This document shows, one piece after another, positions 24,046 to 35,330 of a stretch of DNA of 64,000 nt. The first letter of the stretch is position 1; every line of letters starts with the position of its first letter. Under the pieces are notes generated by a model. The model ran no database searches and was not told the origin of the DNA. It was given only the letters and a program-made list of their open reading frames with translations. A program made the translations under genes and the position numbers. Source of the DNA: Primula veris (lineage: Eukaryota; Streptophyta; Magnoliopsida; Ericales; Primulaceae); contig OY821751.1 of the NCBI GenBank assembly GCA_963682055.1, positions 1,178,001-1,242,000 on the forward strand, in the 5' to 3' direction.

Positions 24046-24345
24046 GCGTTCTTCATTCGGTTACTGCCCAATTCTTCCCGTCTTTTAAACAGTACGACTG
24101 ACTTGTGTATCTACCATTTGTTGTTGCTTTCTAGTACTTCCCGAAATGATTTTGTTTAAGTGAATTTTGGTTTGTTGATCCATTGTTTTGTTCTTGAATT
24201 TCACTTGTGCTCATGCTGCAATTCGTGAGAAATAAAGGGTACCCCGTTCTACACTGACAGGGTGGGTGTTCACTGAGAACAAAACGGAACCAAAAAAAGG
24301 GTGTTAAGACGACAGAATAACCTGTTGAATTGTACCTATCAGCTC

Positions 24346-24590
24346 ACTCGACCTTACCCGCTTACGTATATATCTTCTTTCCCCTCAATTATTAACATGA
24401 AATTAGGTTTCAGGCAGAGTTTTGATTTAATAACTAACTCTGATATCACATCAAAATTCAAATACTAATTTATAAAATACCCTGCACAATTAAAAATGTG
24501 TCAATCAACACCAATTCATTTCTAATTCTAAATTTTTCAAAATCTCCCCTCAAATTTAATATGAGGGCAGGTAAGGTCGAATAAGGTGGT
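24346..24590. repeat. Inverted-repeat element, probable MITE
   Basis: CTCACTCGACCTTACCCGC near 24347 is matched in inverted form by GCAGGTAAGGTCGAATAAGG near 24560. Spacing is about 200 bp. No target duplication identified. Confidence 0.4.
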
Positions 24591-24870
24591 CAGTTCTGAT
24601 GGGTTTAATTTAAGGGCTTATTACCGCACAAAATGGGGACCCATAATAAGACACTAACATTTAAATGACAAATTGTTATGTCGTGACAATCTTTTAGTTA
24701 CACGTGAACCCAGTATTATCACAAACTGTCTAAAAATTCTTACCTGTGGTATTTGAATTTGATGGAAGAGAAAGACGGATGAAAATCACTAGAGTAAGCA
24801 TTTTCATGAACCTGAAGCAATCAACAGAAACGCTATCCAAAAATTTATTTACCCGGATCATATATATATA

Positions 24871-24910
24871 CCACGCGTCGCACACGCAACGCGTGGGTAA
24901 CGATTACTAG
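24871..24910 (+). mobile_element. Helitron-like 3' terminus
   Basis: A perfect 8-bp hairpin CCACGCGT...ACGCGTGG (24871-24896) is followed after 10 nt by CTAG (24907-24910) and a T. This is the terminal hairpin, CTRR and host-T arrangement of plant Helitrons. The 5' end was not located. Confidence 0.6.
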
Positions 24911-25256
24911 TAGTACGATAGAAGAACCTATTATGACAAGTAACTCTTTTTAAGCCACTGGCTTAGTCAACATATAATGTGACCTTTACTTTGGGCATAT
25001 TTGGTTGCACTGCATCATACAAACCATTGTAACAGTAATATCTAATAAATGACAAAATTTAGATGAAACTAAATTTGGCATAACATACCACACTTTCAAA
25101 ATTATGACATCTCCCCGCACAGTAATCAAAAACACTTGAATAAGTTCCTGTTAAAGTGTGAATGTCATTTCAATTTTCATATTTCTATGTGAAAATGAGA
25201 AAAACAGATGAGGCCTATGAAAAAAAAACAGAGAGATGTTCAACTTTCTTATCCTA
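24911..25256. other. Intergenic, nothing recognised
   Basis: AT-rich DNA between a Helitron end and a MITE. No gene or repeat recognised. Confidence 0.4.
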
Positions 25257-25265
25257 ATGTTTATA

Positions 25266-25404
25266 GGAAGCAGAGTATCTGACTCTGAGTCAGGGTTACT
25301 CTGCTTTCCACATCCATTGGATCTGTTACAGTTTAAATTTAATAACAGATCCAATGGCTGTGGAAGCAGAGTAATCCTGACTCAAAGTCAGGTACTCTGC
25401 TTTC
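25266..25404. mobile_element. Mutator-type MITE made of nested palindromes
   Basis: 139 bp with a perfect 9-bp target duplication ATGTTTATA at 25257-25265 and 25405-25413. The whole element folds into one stem of about 60 bp (two arms, 25266-25328 and 25342-25404) around a 13-nt loop. Each arm is itself palindromic (GCAGAGTA...TACTCTGC around CTGACTC.GAGTCAG). The 9-bp duplication suggests the Mutator superfamily. Confidence 0.8.
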
Positions 25405-25497
25405 ATGTTTATACAGTTTTGAAAGCTACGAGCTAGGTAGACTGGTCAAAAGAGTACAAGTCTTATCCAGGCTACATAAACTAAAGATATGCTGAAT

Positions 25498-25870
25498 CAC
25501 TGTTTTAAAAATCGCGCTATATAACGCGAAATAGCGATTTTTAAGAAAAAACGCAACGAAAAACCACTATTTGGCTGAAATTGCGCTATAGGGGACCAAA
25601 AGCGCAAAACGTGCGAAATTGTGGACCAAAAGCGTAAATAGCGAGTTAGGAAAAAAAACAACGGATCTAAATGATTAATATATATTGTATAATTTTCATA
25701 AAAGTGTGTGCAGTTTAGATGGTTGTGACAGTCCATTAATTTCCAGCAGACTCAAGTTTGAAACTCACCTATAGCAATTTTTTTAAAAAAAAACGTAGCA
25801 ATGCTATTTGCGCTTTTAGCGCTTCTCTCGAAACAACGTTACGCTAGCGATAACGCTATATAAAACATTG
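25498..25870. mobile_element. hAT-type MITE, copy 1
   Basis: 373 bp flanked by the perfect 8-bp target duplication TGCTGAAT (25490-25497, 25871-25878). Ends are CACTGTTTTA and, reverse-complemented, CAATGTTTTA. The interior is rich in CGCTAT/ATAGCG and AAAGCGC blocks. No coding capacity. Related to the element at 29134-29603. Confidence 0.82.
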
Positions 25871-25878
25871 TGCTGAAT

Positions 25879-26557
25879 AGATTAGACAAAGATAATTAAA
25901 TCTAATCTCTTTATCTATTCATGTAAGATCCATGAATTGCAGCACTGGGGAGCAATATTGCATGTTTTCAATTTAAACAAAGAGTATCACATTCATATTC
26001 AAGAAATAACTTACTGACAAGCAAATTGTTGTTCCTTTTTAAAGGGCAGCAAGAGGATCAGGATCCTAGGATAGTGCATCGTATATATGATTACATAACC
26101 TGCAATTAAAATAAGTGGACGATTAATACCGTCAAATTAATTATAGCTTCAACTAATATAAAGAATCGGAACCATTGAAGATTAATCCAAAAGACAAGAA
26201 AGTTGGAATAGCAAGATGATTGTTTGATCCAGAGAGAGCATAAATAAGTTCAACATCCTGGAATCGACATGTCAAGTGATTTTCAGTATCAGAATTAATT
26301 GCAGTAGAGCAGTATCAAACATAAATGTGCAATAAAACAATGATGTGGCTACATCTCAATCATTACTTCATTCTGTACAATTAGTTTGTGCAATCTATGA
26401 TCTGTACGTGTAGCATTACTCTGGTGTGAAACGAACCGAACAAGTCTCTGTTCATGAACTAAAACCCTTGTTCATGTGCAGTTCATGTTCATTTAAATAC
26501 GAACGAACATTTGACGAGCCGAACACGAGTTGTTCGTGAACATCTGATTTGACAAGC
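25879..26557. other. Intergenic, no gene
   Basis: AT-rich DNA. A GTTCATG...CATGAAC-type inverted stretch lies around 26430-26540 (GAACCGAACAAG, CGAACACGAGTTGTTCG), probably another degraded repeat. Confidence 0.35.
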
Positions 26558-26802
26558 CTTTAGATGCTAATTTATGCATTTGATCGCATACACACAAAAG
26601 ATACTCAGACGAAGGGAGAGGACTGGTCCAACTGTTCTAAAGACGGATAGAAAGGTATAGTTTTGTCCTTTAGATAAAAAGGAGCAGCTTAGTAGATATA
26701 TTTTTTTAGTTTTTCCGGTTCTAGCGAGTAATGGGGATTGGTGTTGATATCGAAAAAGAAATTACGATTTTTGGCTAAGAAATCCTGAATTCTGGAAAAG
26801 GA
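26558..26802 (+). repeat. Dispersed repeat of about 245 bp, copy 1
   Basis: Starts near AGCCTTTAGATGCTAATTT and ends near AATTCTGGAAAA. A second copy in the same orientation lies at about 35087-35330, at roughly 90 percent identity by eye. No terminal inverted repeats or TG/CA ends. Confidence 0.75.
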
Positions 26803-27109
26803 AATGATTTAGGTCCCATATTTAGGTTAATTTTGGATTTATATCTTATTTACAACTTAATTATGGATTGCTCTAAAAAACTGAAAATAATTAAGTATTG
26901 ATCGACAAGCAGTGATAGTGCGACACATGTTCAGTATTACAGTATGCGCGATGCATTGGATTGCGCTCCAAATTTTTTAAAATTCCAGTGTTGCTCAATA
27001 GTCTGACAAATTATCATTTGAGTCCTTGTAATTCAAATCTAATTATAAAAGACTATATAATTCGGAATTTTGATAGATTACATCCAAAAAATTAAATAAA
27101 AATAAGAAA

Positions 27110-27935
27110 AAGTAGGAAAAATTCAGGAAAAAAAAACTTAATAATTTTAAAAACAGTCTGAGTAATTTCAAAAAATAGTTTGAGTCATTTTAAGTCATTT
27201 TAAAAATAGTCCGAGTCGTTTTAAATCATTTTAAAAATAGACTGAGTAATTTTAAAAATAGCCTAAGTCGTTTTAAGTCATTTTAAAAATAATTTGAGTA
27301 ATTTTAAATCATTTTAAAAATAGTCTGACACATTTTTTAAAAAATCCGACTCATTTTAAAAACATTCTTACTCATTTTAAGTCATTTTAAAAATATTCTG
27401 ACTTATTTTAAGTCATTTTAAAAATATCCTGACTCATTTTAAGTTATTTTAAAAATAGTCTGACTCATTTTAAATTATTTTAAAAACAGTTAGACTCATT
27501 TTAAGTCATTTTAAAAATAATCTGACTAATTGTAAGTTATTTTAAATTTTAAGTTATTTTAAAAACATTCTGACTTATTTTAAGTCATTTTAAAAATATC
27601 ATGACTCATTTTAAGTTATTTTAAAAATAGTCTGACTCATTTTAAATTATTTTAAAAATAGTTAGACTCATTTTAAGTCATTTTAAAAACAGTCTGACTC
27701 ATTTTAAGTCATTTAAAAAATAATTTGAGTAGTTTTAAGTCATTTTAAAAATAGTCTAAGTAATTTTACAAACAATCTGGGTAATTTAATTCATTTTAAA
27801 AATAATATGTATCGTTTTAAAAATAGTCTCAATTTTTTTTTAAATAATGAAAGTCATTTTAAAACAGTGAGAGTTGTTTTTTAAACAATACAAGTCTGTT
27901 TAAAATAGTTTGAGTAATATTAAAAATAGTTTGAG
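27110..27935. repeat. Minisatellite of ATTTTAAAAATAGTCTGACTC type
   Basis: About twenty degenerate units of roughly 37-40 bp built from ATTTTAAAAATA, GTCTGACTC and ATTTTAAGTC. The left part has units reading GTC(T/C)GAGT and the right part GTCTGACTC. Confidence 0.85.
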
Positions 27936-28014
27936 TAATACTACCGTTTTTCCTAGGTTTACAACTTAAACATATATCTAATTGACTATATTAATTAGAA
28001 CTTAAAATTTGAAA

Positions 28015-28249
28015 CTCCATACGTTCCCATTTAATTGTCCATTACGAAACTACTTGCAATTTTGACCGGTTTATAACTTATATTAAAATTGTCGGAATGA
28101 ATTTTTTTAAAATCTAATCATAAAATTTAACATCTAAACTATATTATCAATTTTTGAAAATTTTAATTCCGACAATTTTGATACAAGTTTTTGGCCGGTC
28201 AAAATTGCACGTAGTTTCGTAGTGGATAATTAAATAGTAACGGAGGGAG
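28015..28249. mobile_element. Stowaway-type MITE
   Basis: 235 bp whose two halves are inverted copies (CCATTTAATTGTCCA...TGGATAATTAAATAG; TTTTGACCGG...CCGGTCAAAA). It ends in ACGGAGGGAG followed by TA, the classic Stowaway terminus and TA target site. The left TA is changed. Confidence 0.8.
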
Positions 28250-29125
28250 TAAGATATTTCAAACTGAATAATATTAAGTGTTTCTTTTAATATTAATTAG
28301 CTTTAAATAGAACGAAAACAACTACTCTAATCGGTGAAATTGGAGTTTTTACCATAATAATGTCATCTCTCAAATTATTTCCTAAACTAATGCTATTCAA
28401 TTACATGAGGACTCCAATATTTTTTGGAATAAAGAATGGAGTCACATATGCAAAATATTATTATTGTGTATTCAACTTTTGATTAAATATATAGATTTTA
28501 TAATTTTTTACTTGAAAAAAACATAAATGTAAACTTTCTTTACTTAACCGATTTAACAATTTTGTAATATTTGTCAATAATCCTAATTAATTACAACTAG
28601 TTTTGGTTTTCTTCATTTTCATTCTTTAGTTGTGTATTGTCAAATATATTTCATTTTAAAACGCTTATGTTTTAAAAGGATAACAATTATAAATTGATCT
28701 AAAATTCAAATCTTATAAATTCGTGATTATTCCACGTATATCATCACTGTTATATTAAATGAAATAACTACTCATGTAACAAGCAAATAAAAATAAAAAT
28801 AAAAATATGTCCCACAATGTAGGTATAAGATAAACTCGCCAACAAATGCTACTTCTGGATAGTGAGTTTATTCGTAATTGTATTAAAAAAATTATTATAT
28901 CATTAGTATTTTAATTAAATGAGATGAATCTTACAAAGACATAAAATAACAAATTGACTTTATACAATCTGAGAATGTTAATTATAGCGAATGTTATAAA
29001 GGGAGACTAGAGCCGTGAAATTGATCAACAATCATATATAAAAAAGTTAATTTTTAAATTGGTTGTGACGGATGAATATCACAGCCACGTGAAATTAGTA
29101 ACAATCGTAGTCCTAGTTAAGAGTA
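28250..29125. other. AT-rich intergenic DNA
   Basis: No gene or clear repeat seen apart from short A/T runs and a GAAATAAAAATAAAAATA-like stretch near 28785. Confidence 0.4.
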
Positions 29126-29133
29126 GTATTTTA

Positions 29134-29603
29134 CACTGTTGCAACGTTGTGCGATATAGTGGTTTTTGAAAGAAAAATGCTATTTGGATGGAAAAACGCT
29201 AAATTCGCGCTATAGGAACAATATTTACGCTATTTACGCTATAGCGGACGCTATTTACGATACAGCGGGTGCAGTAAAAAAAAAAAAAAACTTTTTTTTT
29301 TTGTTTTTTGTATTTTGTCAAAATTTTAATGAAATTATTGGAGTTTAAAGAGAATCAAACCCAAAACGCTTGCAAATAAAGTAATTACTCTGGCATCTCA
29401 AGTATAATTATTTTGTGATTATTATTTACAATTTTTTTTTATATATATCTAGTTAATTTTTATTAGATGTTTTGAATTTAATGCTATATTTATATGTATT
29501 TAGGCAAAAAAAAAATACAACGCAAATCGCTATGTAACAACGCTATTTGCGCTTTTAGCGTTTTTCTTGAAAAAAAACGCTACGATAGCGATCTAAAACA
29601 TTG
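29134..29603. mobile_element. hAT-type MITE, copy 2
   Basis: 470 bp, same family as 25498-25870 (CACTGTT end, CGCTAT/ATAGCG-rich interior, TTTGCGCTTTTAGCG block). The 8-bp flanks GTATTTTA and GTTTTTTA differ at one base. It sits about 195 bp before the start of the MFAP1-like gene. Confidence 0.72.
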
Positions 29604-29798
29604 GTTTTTTATTTCTTCTATTCCTTGTTAGTTTCCTTACAGAGATAGGAAACATATGTTTTGACTTATTTCTATTCCTTTTTCTAATTTGGTATATAGT
29701 TTTGATATCTATAAATAAACGTTGATAGCACTATTGATTGATGGTGTGCCAAAAACCACAACACAATAACAAAATTAGGGAGTAAAAAAATTAGAGAT

Positions 29799-31457
29799 AT
29801 GTTCAGTGGAAAACTTGGCAAGACGAAGGTGCTGAGGTACCGACGAGGCAGAGCCCCGGAGTGGGCTGACAATGTTGAAGAAGACTCTGTTGATAACCCG
29901 TAACCCTACTACTCATGAAGTTGATTTGTACATGGTCAATATGTGTGAGGACCCCAGGTTATGCCGTCTGAAAGAGTGTAGAACCGATAACCGTGAGAAG
30001 GTTATAGCTGACCATATTCTTTTTAGGTAAGTTGAGGGTGTTAAAGAGGATGAGAACATAAAAGAGTTGGATCCTGAGGAAGAGAATGATTATGATATAG
30101 AGATGAACAGAATTAAGACTAGGAAGAAGTTGTTGTCCCGTATGCAACAAGAAGATTTGTCTTTCGTTTCTGAAGGAGAGGAAGATGAGGAGGAGTCTGA
30201 ATATGAGGAGGATCCGGAAGATGAGCCTGGAGACTCTTTAATGGAGCTTCTCGTGTTTGTGGCTAAGGAGGAAAGGCTTACCACAGCCATGAAGGAGCAC
30301 CAAGATGCAATGAAGTTGTCTCTGGTGGAGACCGAAGAGAAGAGAAGGGCCGAGATGAAGGCGGAAACGAAGAAGATAGTTGTCGAAGATATTAAGAAGG
30401 GTGAAAACATTCAGAAGAGTCTTGACCTTGGAGGTGATAATATTGCTGATGTTGACACAGACGATGAAGTGGATGCTGCTGACGAGTATAAAGCTTGGGT
30501 GAAGAGAGAGGTTTCTAGGATTCGAAGGGACAGTCGAGAGATTACAGAGGTGAAGAACGGGTCTGAGGAGAAGATATCGGAGTGGAAGAGGGAACACCCG
30601 AGACCAGCCAAACGAAAATTGAGACACATGCAGGTGTACTACCACAAAGGTGTTTTTTTCCAATCTGATGCTGATGATCCAACTGGGACTGTCGGAGCTG
30701 ACTATATCTATCGACGCGATTTCTCTGAGCCCACCGGAGAGGATAAGATGAACAAGACGATATTGCCTAAGGTTATGCAGGTTAAGCGCTTTGGTCGCAG
30801 TGGAAGAACAAAATGGACCCATCTTGTCAATGAGGACACTACAGATTGGAGCAGCCCGTAAGTATTTTGTTTTCTGTAATCGCAAGTTTCTTGTTTCTTT
30901 TTTATCCTTGATCTACTTTTGGCATCAGTCGCGTACTGTTTCACTTATATTCAGATATGCTTCCATTAAAAGTATGTAGAGCTTACAAATTGAGTAAAAT
31001 TTGGTATGCTGTGTTTGCGCCCTCACTTATCCACAGGGGGTTATTTTTTCTCAGTAAAATCATTTTTTTTCATCTCTGGACTAAAAAGATAGAGTTTTAC
31101 AGACAAGAACGTGAAAGAAAGTTCAACTTAGAAAACTAATTTTAAAAACACAACTCTTGTTCAAAACTGGTTCTTCTCGTGGTTTCCGTAAAACTTGTTT
31201 TGAGTTTCATGATCTTCAACATAAGTCTGCTATATGTGATTTTAATCTGCTTTGCATTTTGCCTTGTAGTTTAAGTCTTTAAGCACCCTTTGTTCCTCTG
31301 CTTCTGTCCAAAATTGTGTTATTTCTGTTGTCCTTACTGTTTATACTCTTTGTTGTTTTATAGGTGGACATACAACGATTCTCTTGGGGCAAAGTATGTA
31401 AATAAGATGGCTGGAATGAAACCAATCGCTAAACGCAGAAGGAAGCTGGACAGTTGA
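29799..31457 (+). pseudogene. MFAP1: MFAP1-like (microfibrillar-associated protein 1, spliceosomal) gene, 5' part broken
   Basis: MFAP1 is a conserved nuclear component of the spliceosomal B complex; the vertebrate name is historical. An ATG at 29799 opens KLGKTKVLRYRRGRAPEWAD, the conserved N-terminal block, then meets TAA near 29899 through a frameshift. The second frame runs from about 29905 (DLYMVNMCEDPRLCRL) to an in-frame TAA at about 30028. A long open part (30067-30857) follows, with acidic, coiled-coil and C-terminal blocks (YYHKGVFF, KTILPKVMQVKRFGRSGRTK, WTHLVNEDTTDW). Intron 30858-31363 (GTAAGT...TAG); exon 2 31364-31457 ends KRRRKLDS-stop. The coding part is shorter than the roughly 430 aa usual in plants. 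Because the intron is kept, this is not a processed retrocopy. Translation from 30067 could give about 294 aa lacking the N-terminus. Confidence 0.8.
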
Positions 31458-32436
31458 GAACTGGGAATCCAGTGAAAAGCTTACAGATATGGTGCAGAAG
31501 CTCTTACCGCTTCCAGGACTACGGCTAGTTGATCAGACCTTACAAAGAGATAAAATTTACATTTAGTTTTTTTTTTTACTAATTGTAAGATTTTGTTATG
31601 CTGTTTCTCAAATTGTGATTGGTATAAATTGGTTTGGTTTACTAGGCAAAAGATCGACTACTTTTTGTTTGTGATTGCTCTTTTAATTACATGCTGATAT
31701 TTTGTGTCTTTAGAACCTACCATAGTGCATAAAGTTTTTAGGTAATCTTAAAAGTAGTCCAAGACGACGTTGTTGCTAACTTTAGCAATAAGCCATGCAA
31801 TCTGTAAAATTCGTAAAATCAAATACCTTGGCATAACAGCTATATGGAGGAGTAGTTTTTTTCTCTCTCTTTCTCATTCTTAATTTGTTTTTTGTTTTTT
31901 TCTATGTGAAATAGTAATTTTTAATTGAGTTTTGTTTCGAATTTTCTCGTAGTTGCCTTAAAAGTTGGATATTCTGGACATTCTTTCTACTGATGCTGAT
32001 CCTGTTTGCACTTCTTATCAAAATTTCGAATATTAGCCTCTAGTGTTGAACTCAAAAGTTTCCTTTCTGTTTTGTGCTAAATATTGATTGATAGGATGAA
32101 GTGGTTTGTCATATCGAGTCTAAGATTGCTGCTTGGACATTTTTGCCCGCAGGTAGTTCTGTTTTTTAAAACTATTCTTTGCTTCGTAGATTGGACTGTA
32201 GGCCTGTAAGCTGTAACCTATTTGGTTTTGTTCTCAAAGTGATATTCTAACAATCCCAAAACCAGTTATTTGTCCGTTATTTGGTTACATATCTCTTAAT
32301 AGATCAGTTATTTGGTTACATATCTCTTAATAGATCAGTTATTTTCCATTTCTAAGATCATTGGGAGTGCATTAATCTTTTTGTTCTCTTTGTGAGCTTT
32401 GGGTGCCTTTACTTTTCTTTTAAACCCGAATGATTG
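31458..32436. other. Downstream flank of the MFAP1-like gene
   Basis: Would include the 3' UTR. Nothing else recognised. A 31-bp direct tandem duplication (GTTATTTGGTTACATATC...) lies at 32275-32340. Confidence 0.4.
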
Positions 32437-32454
32437 TACTCATAATCATAGCTT

Positions 32455-34159
32455 TTTTTTTAAATGAATTGTGGGGGAAATCCCACTTTTTTATTTATTA
32501 AGAATAATGGAAATAAATAGTATCACAAAGTGGCACTAACATTACAAGAATTGAAATAAAGAAATATAAACAAAGAACTTTACAACTTGTTGGACTACTT
32601 AATAAATAACCATAAACTGAAGGGACTAGATGTATATATATACTGGACTATGTATTACACAGCCCAGATATACACGTGTAAGAAATCCCCCATTTCTTCT
32701 GAGAATAGAGACCGTCTTCACTGAGGAGAGAGAAACTCTCCTTCTTCACCAAATAACCTTCATCGCAGGTCCTTTTTCACCATTTTCCTTTATCAAAACC
32801 TTAGATTTGGGAGCCCTTTGGCTTCCAGATCAATTATTTTCTTCAATAACATAGGCAAGTCTCGTTTTTCTATGAATTCTTTAAACCCCTCTTTGCATCC
32901 ACTGTTAGCCAACATATCTGCTGCGCAATTAACTTCTCGTACTACGTGCTTCACCAGGTATTCTTTGCCTTTTAACCTACTCTTAATCTCATCTATGACA
33001 TATCTAATTAACCAAGGAACTGTAATATTTTTTGTTATTATATTTACCAGTTGTAGTGAATCAGTTTCCAGAATAATATCATTCAAATCCGATAGTTGTA
33101 GCATCATTAACATAGCTTTAGCTTCTGATTCTATAGCTGAAACACTTGTAATTTTAGCCTGAAACCCATAGATGAAATTCCCATTTGGACCTCTAATTAA
33201 TCCACCAACACCACTAGAATTCGAAGAAGGTTTATAGCACCCATCAATATTAATTTTCACATACCCAGTAGGAGGATTTAGTCATTTCACTATTGAAACT
33301 TTTTTGACTTTTGCAACCTTTTCTTTGAGAATTATATCATTTATGCTCCAATTCATAGGAAAAATTCTATTATTTTTGGAACATAAGTATAATGTATCAG
33401 TGACCTTAGAGCATATACCAGTAGCTATCATTACCTTATTGTTGAATTTATAATTGCACCTTGCTTTCCAAATCTCCCAGACAATAATAGATGGTAGAAC
33501 TTTGAGCATAAAAGAATTGATTTTGTTTGTACCTTCTTTTGAGATAGACCACCACTTTAGAAATCTTCCTTTAATACTAATATTAGTATTAATAATACCC
33601 ATCAAACCATCAAACTTTGTCCATACTTCAGTTGCAATTTTCCCTGTACTAAACAGATGCTCCCTTTCTTCTTCTTTAACACCACAGCATTCACACTTTG
33701 AAGCTAACTGAATACCAAATTTCCTAATTGCAGATTCTAAAGGCAGAGAGTTGTTGAACAATTTCCATACAAAACAAGTGATTTTAAGAGGTAATGCTGA
33801 ATCCCATTTGTACTGATTAAACCAGTTAGCTTCATACTTCATTCTTGTATTTTCCCAAGCAGACTTAAAAGAGAAATTTCCCAGCTTTTCCTTGTTCCAA
33901 ATTAATTCATCTTTGCCATATTTATTAATAATGAAATCTTCTTTGAACAGGTGTCTGAGATGTATTGGAATATGCTCATTTATACTCTGACTATCCCAGG
34001 TACCATTTTTTAACAAGTCTTTAATCCTTAAACTATTATGAATACTTGCATCATTAATTTTCCCTGAGCCCAACCAATTATCTAGGTTTACAGAACAGTT
34101 CCCATCTCCAACTAGCCATTGCATACTTTCTTCTGCTTTGTCTCTTGCTAGATACATTC
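32455..34159 (-). mobile_element. Second 5'-truncated LINE, different family
   Basis: Flanked by a perfect 18-bp target duplication TACTCATAATCATAGCTT at 32437-32454 and 34160-34177. The poly(A) tail is the T-run at 32453-32461. It carries only the C-terminal part of ORF2, cut at the 5' junction. The perfect 18-bp duplication argues for a fairly recent insertion. Confidence 0.9.
32793..34159 (-). pseudogene. LINE ORF2 C-terminus split by one stop codon
   Basis: Two open stretches in the same frame, 34159-33285 and 33281-32793, are separated only by TGA at 33282-33284. The stop stands where the conserved Trp of the W..PP.G..K.N.DG motif is expected, so a single TGG to TGA change explains it. 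The upstream part has a zf-RVT pattern (LPLKITCFVWKL, CECC, REHLF, VW). The downstream part is an RVT_3-type RNase H with acidic positions in INIDG, IESEAKA, LETDS and AADMLA. Reverse transcriptase is absent through 5' truncation. Confidence 0.85.
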
Positions 34160-34177
34160 TACTCATAATCATAGCTT

Positions 34178-35086
34178 ATTTTAGCGTAACACAGCATATT
34201 ACAATTCATACCCATGTCTTTACCCATTTTCTTTAATTTTCAAATTCTTCTGTTGAAATAAATTCGTAAAGTCTTCGAGAAAACACAACCAGATGGAGAT
34301 CATATTTCAATCTTGTATGTGTAATGAGCTTTATAACCTTCAGAAAGTAGAGAGTCCATTCAAATTCTGCATTACGACCATGGCCAAAAAGTATGTACCT
34401 CATCACGACTATTTTCTTGACACGTCAACGTACAGCCACTGTACTTACGAATCTATCTAACGTTACGAAGGATGGAGAAACAGTCTTTTCTAAATCCGAG
34501 GTACTAATTGGCCAAGTTCAAAGCTGGTCTTTTGGTTATCTGAGAAAGCAAGAAATATTAAATTAGTTACTCTTTTTGTTACCAAGGCTTAAAATTAAAG
34601 CCTAATATATAGGTAGGTATTCTTGAACTATACTTTTTCTGAAGAGTTTACTCCTCTTACATACTTTATGCTAACTATCAATAAAATTTCACTGCTAAAC
34701 CAAATAAAAAATGGATCTCTTTTGGTTATCTGAGAGCAAAATGCTTCAAGCTAAATGAATGGAACTATTTTTCAGCCTCAAATAAGCCAATCTTAGTTGC
34801 TTATAACTTTATAGACTACAGCCAAACGAGGCCTTAAGTGTCTTGTTGCTTTAAGAGTTAAAAATGCAAACGATAGTCTGGCCTTTTCTTCTACCTTTAA
34901 GCTTAACTTTTTTGCTTTTTCAATATAAGTTGCACTACATCTGGTTGGCCAAATTAAAAGCTGAGCTTTTTTGATTATATGAAAAGGCAAGAAGTCTCAA
35001 GCTCAATACACCTTTATTTCTCAGTTAATTAAAGCATCGAGTAAACCATCTTGTTTTCTTATAATATGCAACCAAACAAGCCCTTA
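34178..35086. other. Intergenic DNA with degraded hAT/MITE-like repeats
   Basis: TTTTGGTTATCTGAGA(A/G) occurs near 34533 and 34717, and CCAAACGAGGCC and CCAAACAAGCCC near 34822 and 35072. These are typical words of plant MITE ends but their limits are not clear. No gene. Confidence 0.35.
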
Positions 35087-35330
35087 GATGCTAATTTATG
35101 CATTTGATCGCATACACGCAAAAGATACTCAGACGAAGAGAGAGGACGGGTCCAACTGTGCTAAAGACGGATATGAAGGTATAGTTTTGTCCTTCAGATA
35201 AAAAAAAATAGTAGCTTAGTTGATATATTTTCTTAGTTTTACTGGTTCTAGCGAGTAATAGGGATTGGTGTCGATATCGAGGAAGAAATTACGATCTTTG
35301 GCTAAGAAATTCTGAATTCAGGAAAAATAT
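35087..35330 (+). repeat. Dispersed repeat of about 245 bp, copy 2
   Basis: Direct copy of 26558-26802. Together they bracket the MFAP1-like pseudogene at a distance of about 8.5 kb. Confidence 0.75.

Noticed and set aside
25266..25404. MicroRNA precursor
   Set aside because: The long hairpin is flanked by a perfect 9-bp target duplication and matches a MITE. Arms are near-perfect over their full length, unlike a plant MIRNA gene.
30090..30944. Minus-strand open frames of 72-215 codons opposite the MFAP1-like gene
   Set aside because: Antisense shadows of an acidic, codon-biased coding region; the plus-strand frame has clear family motifs.
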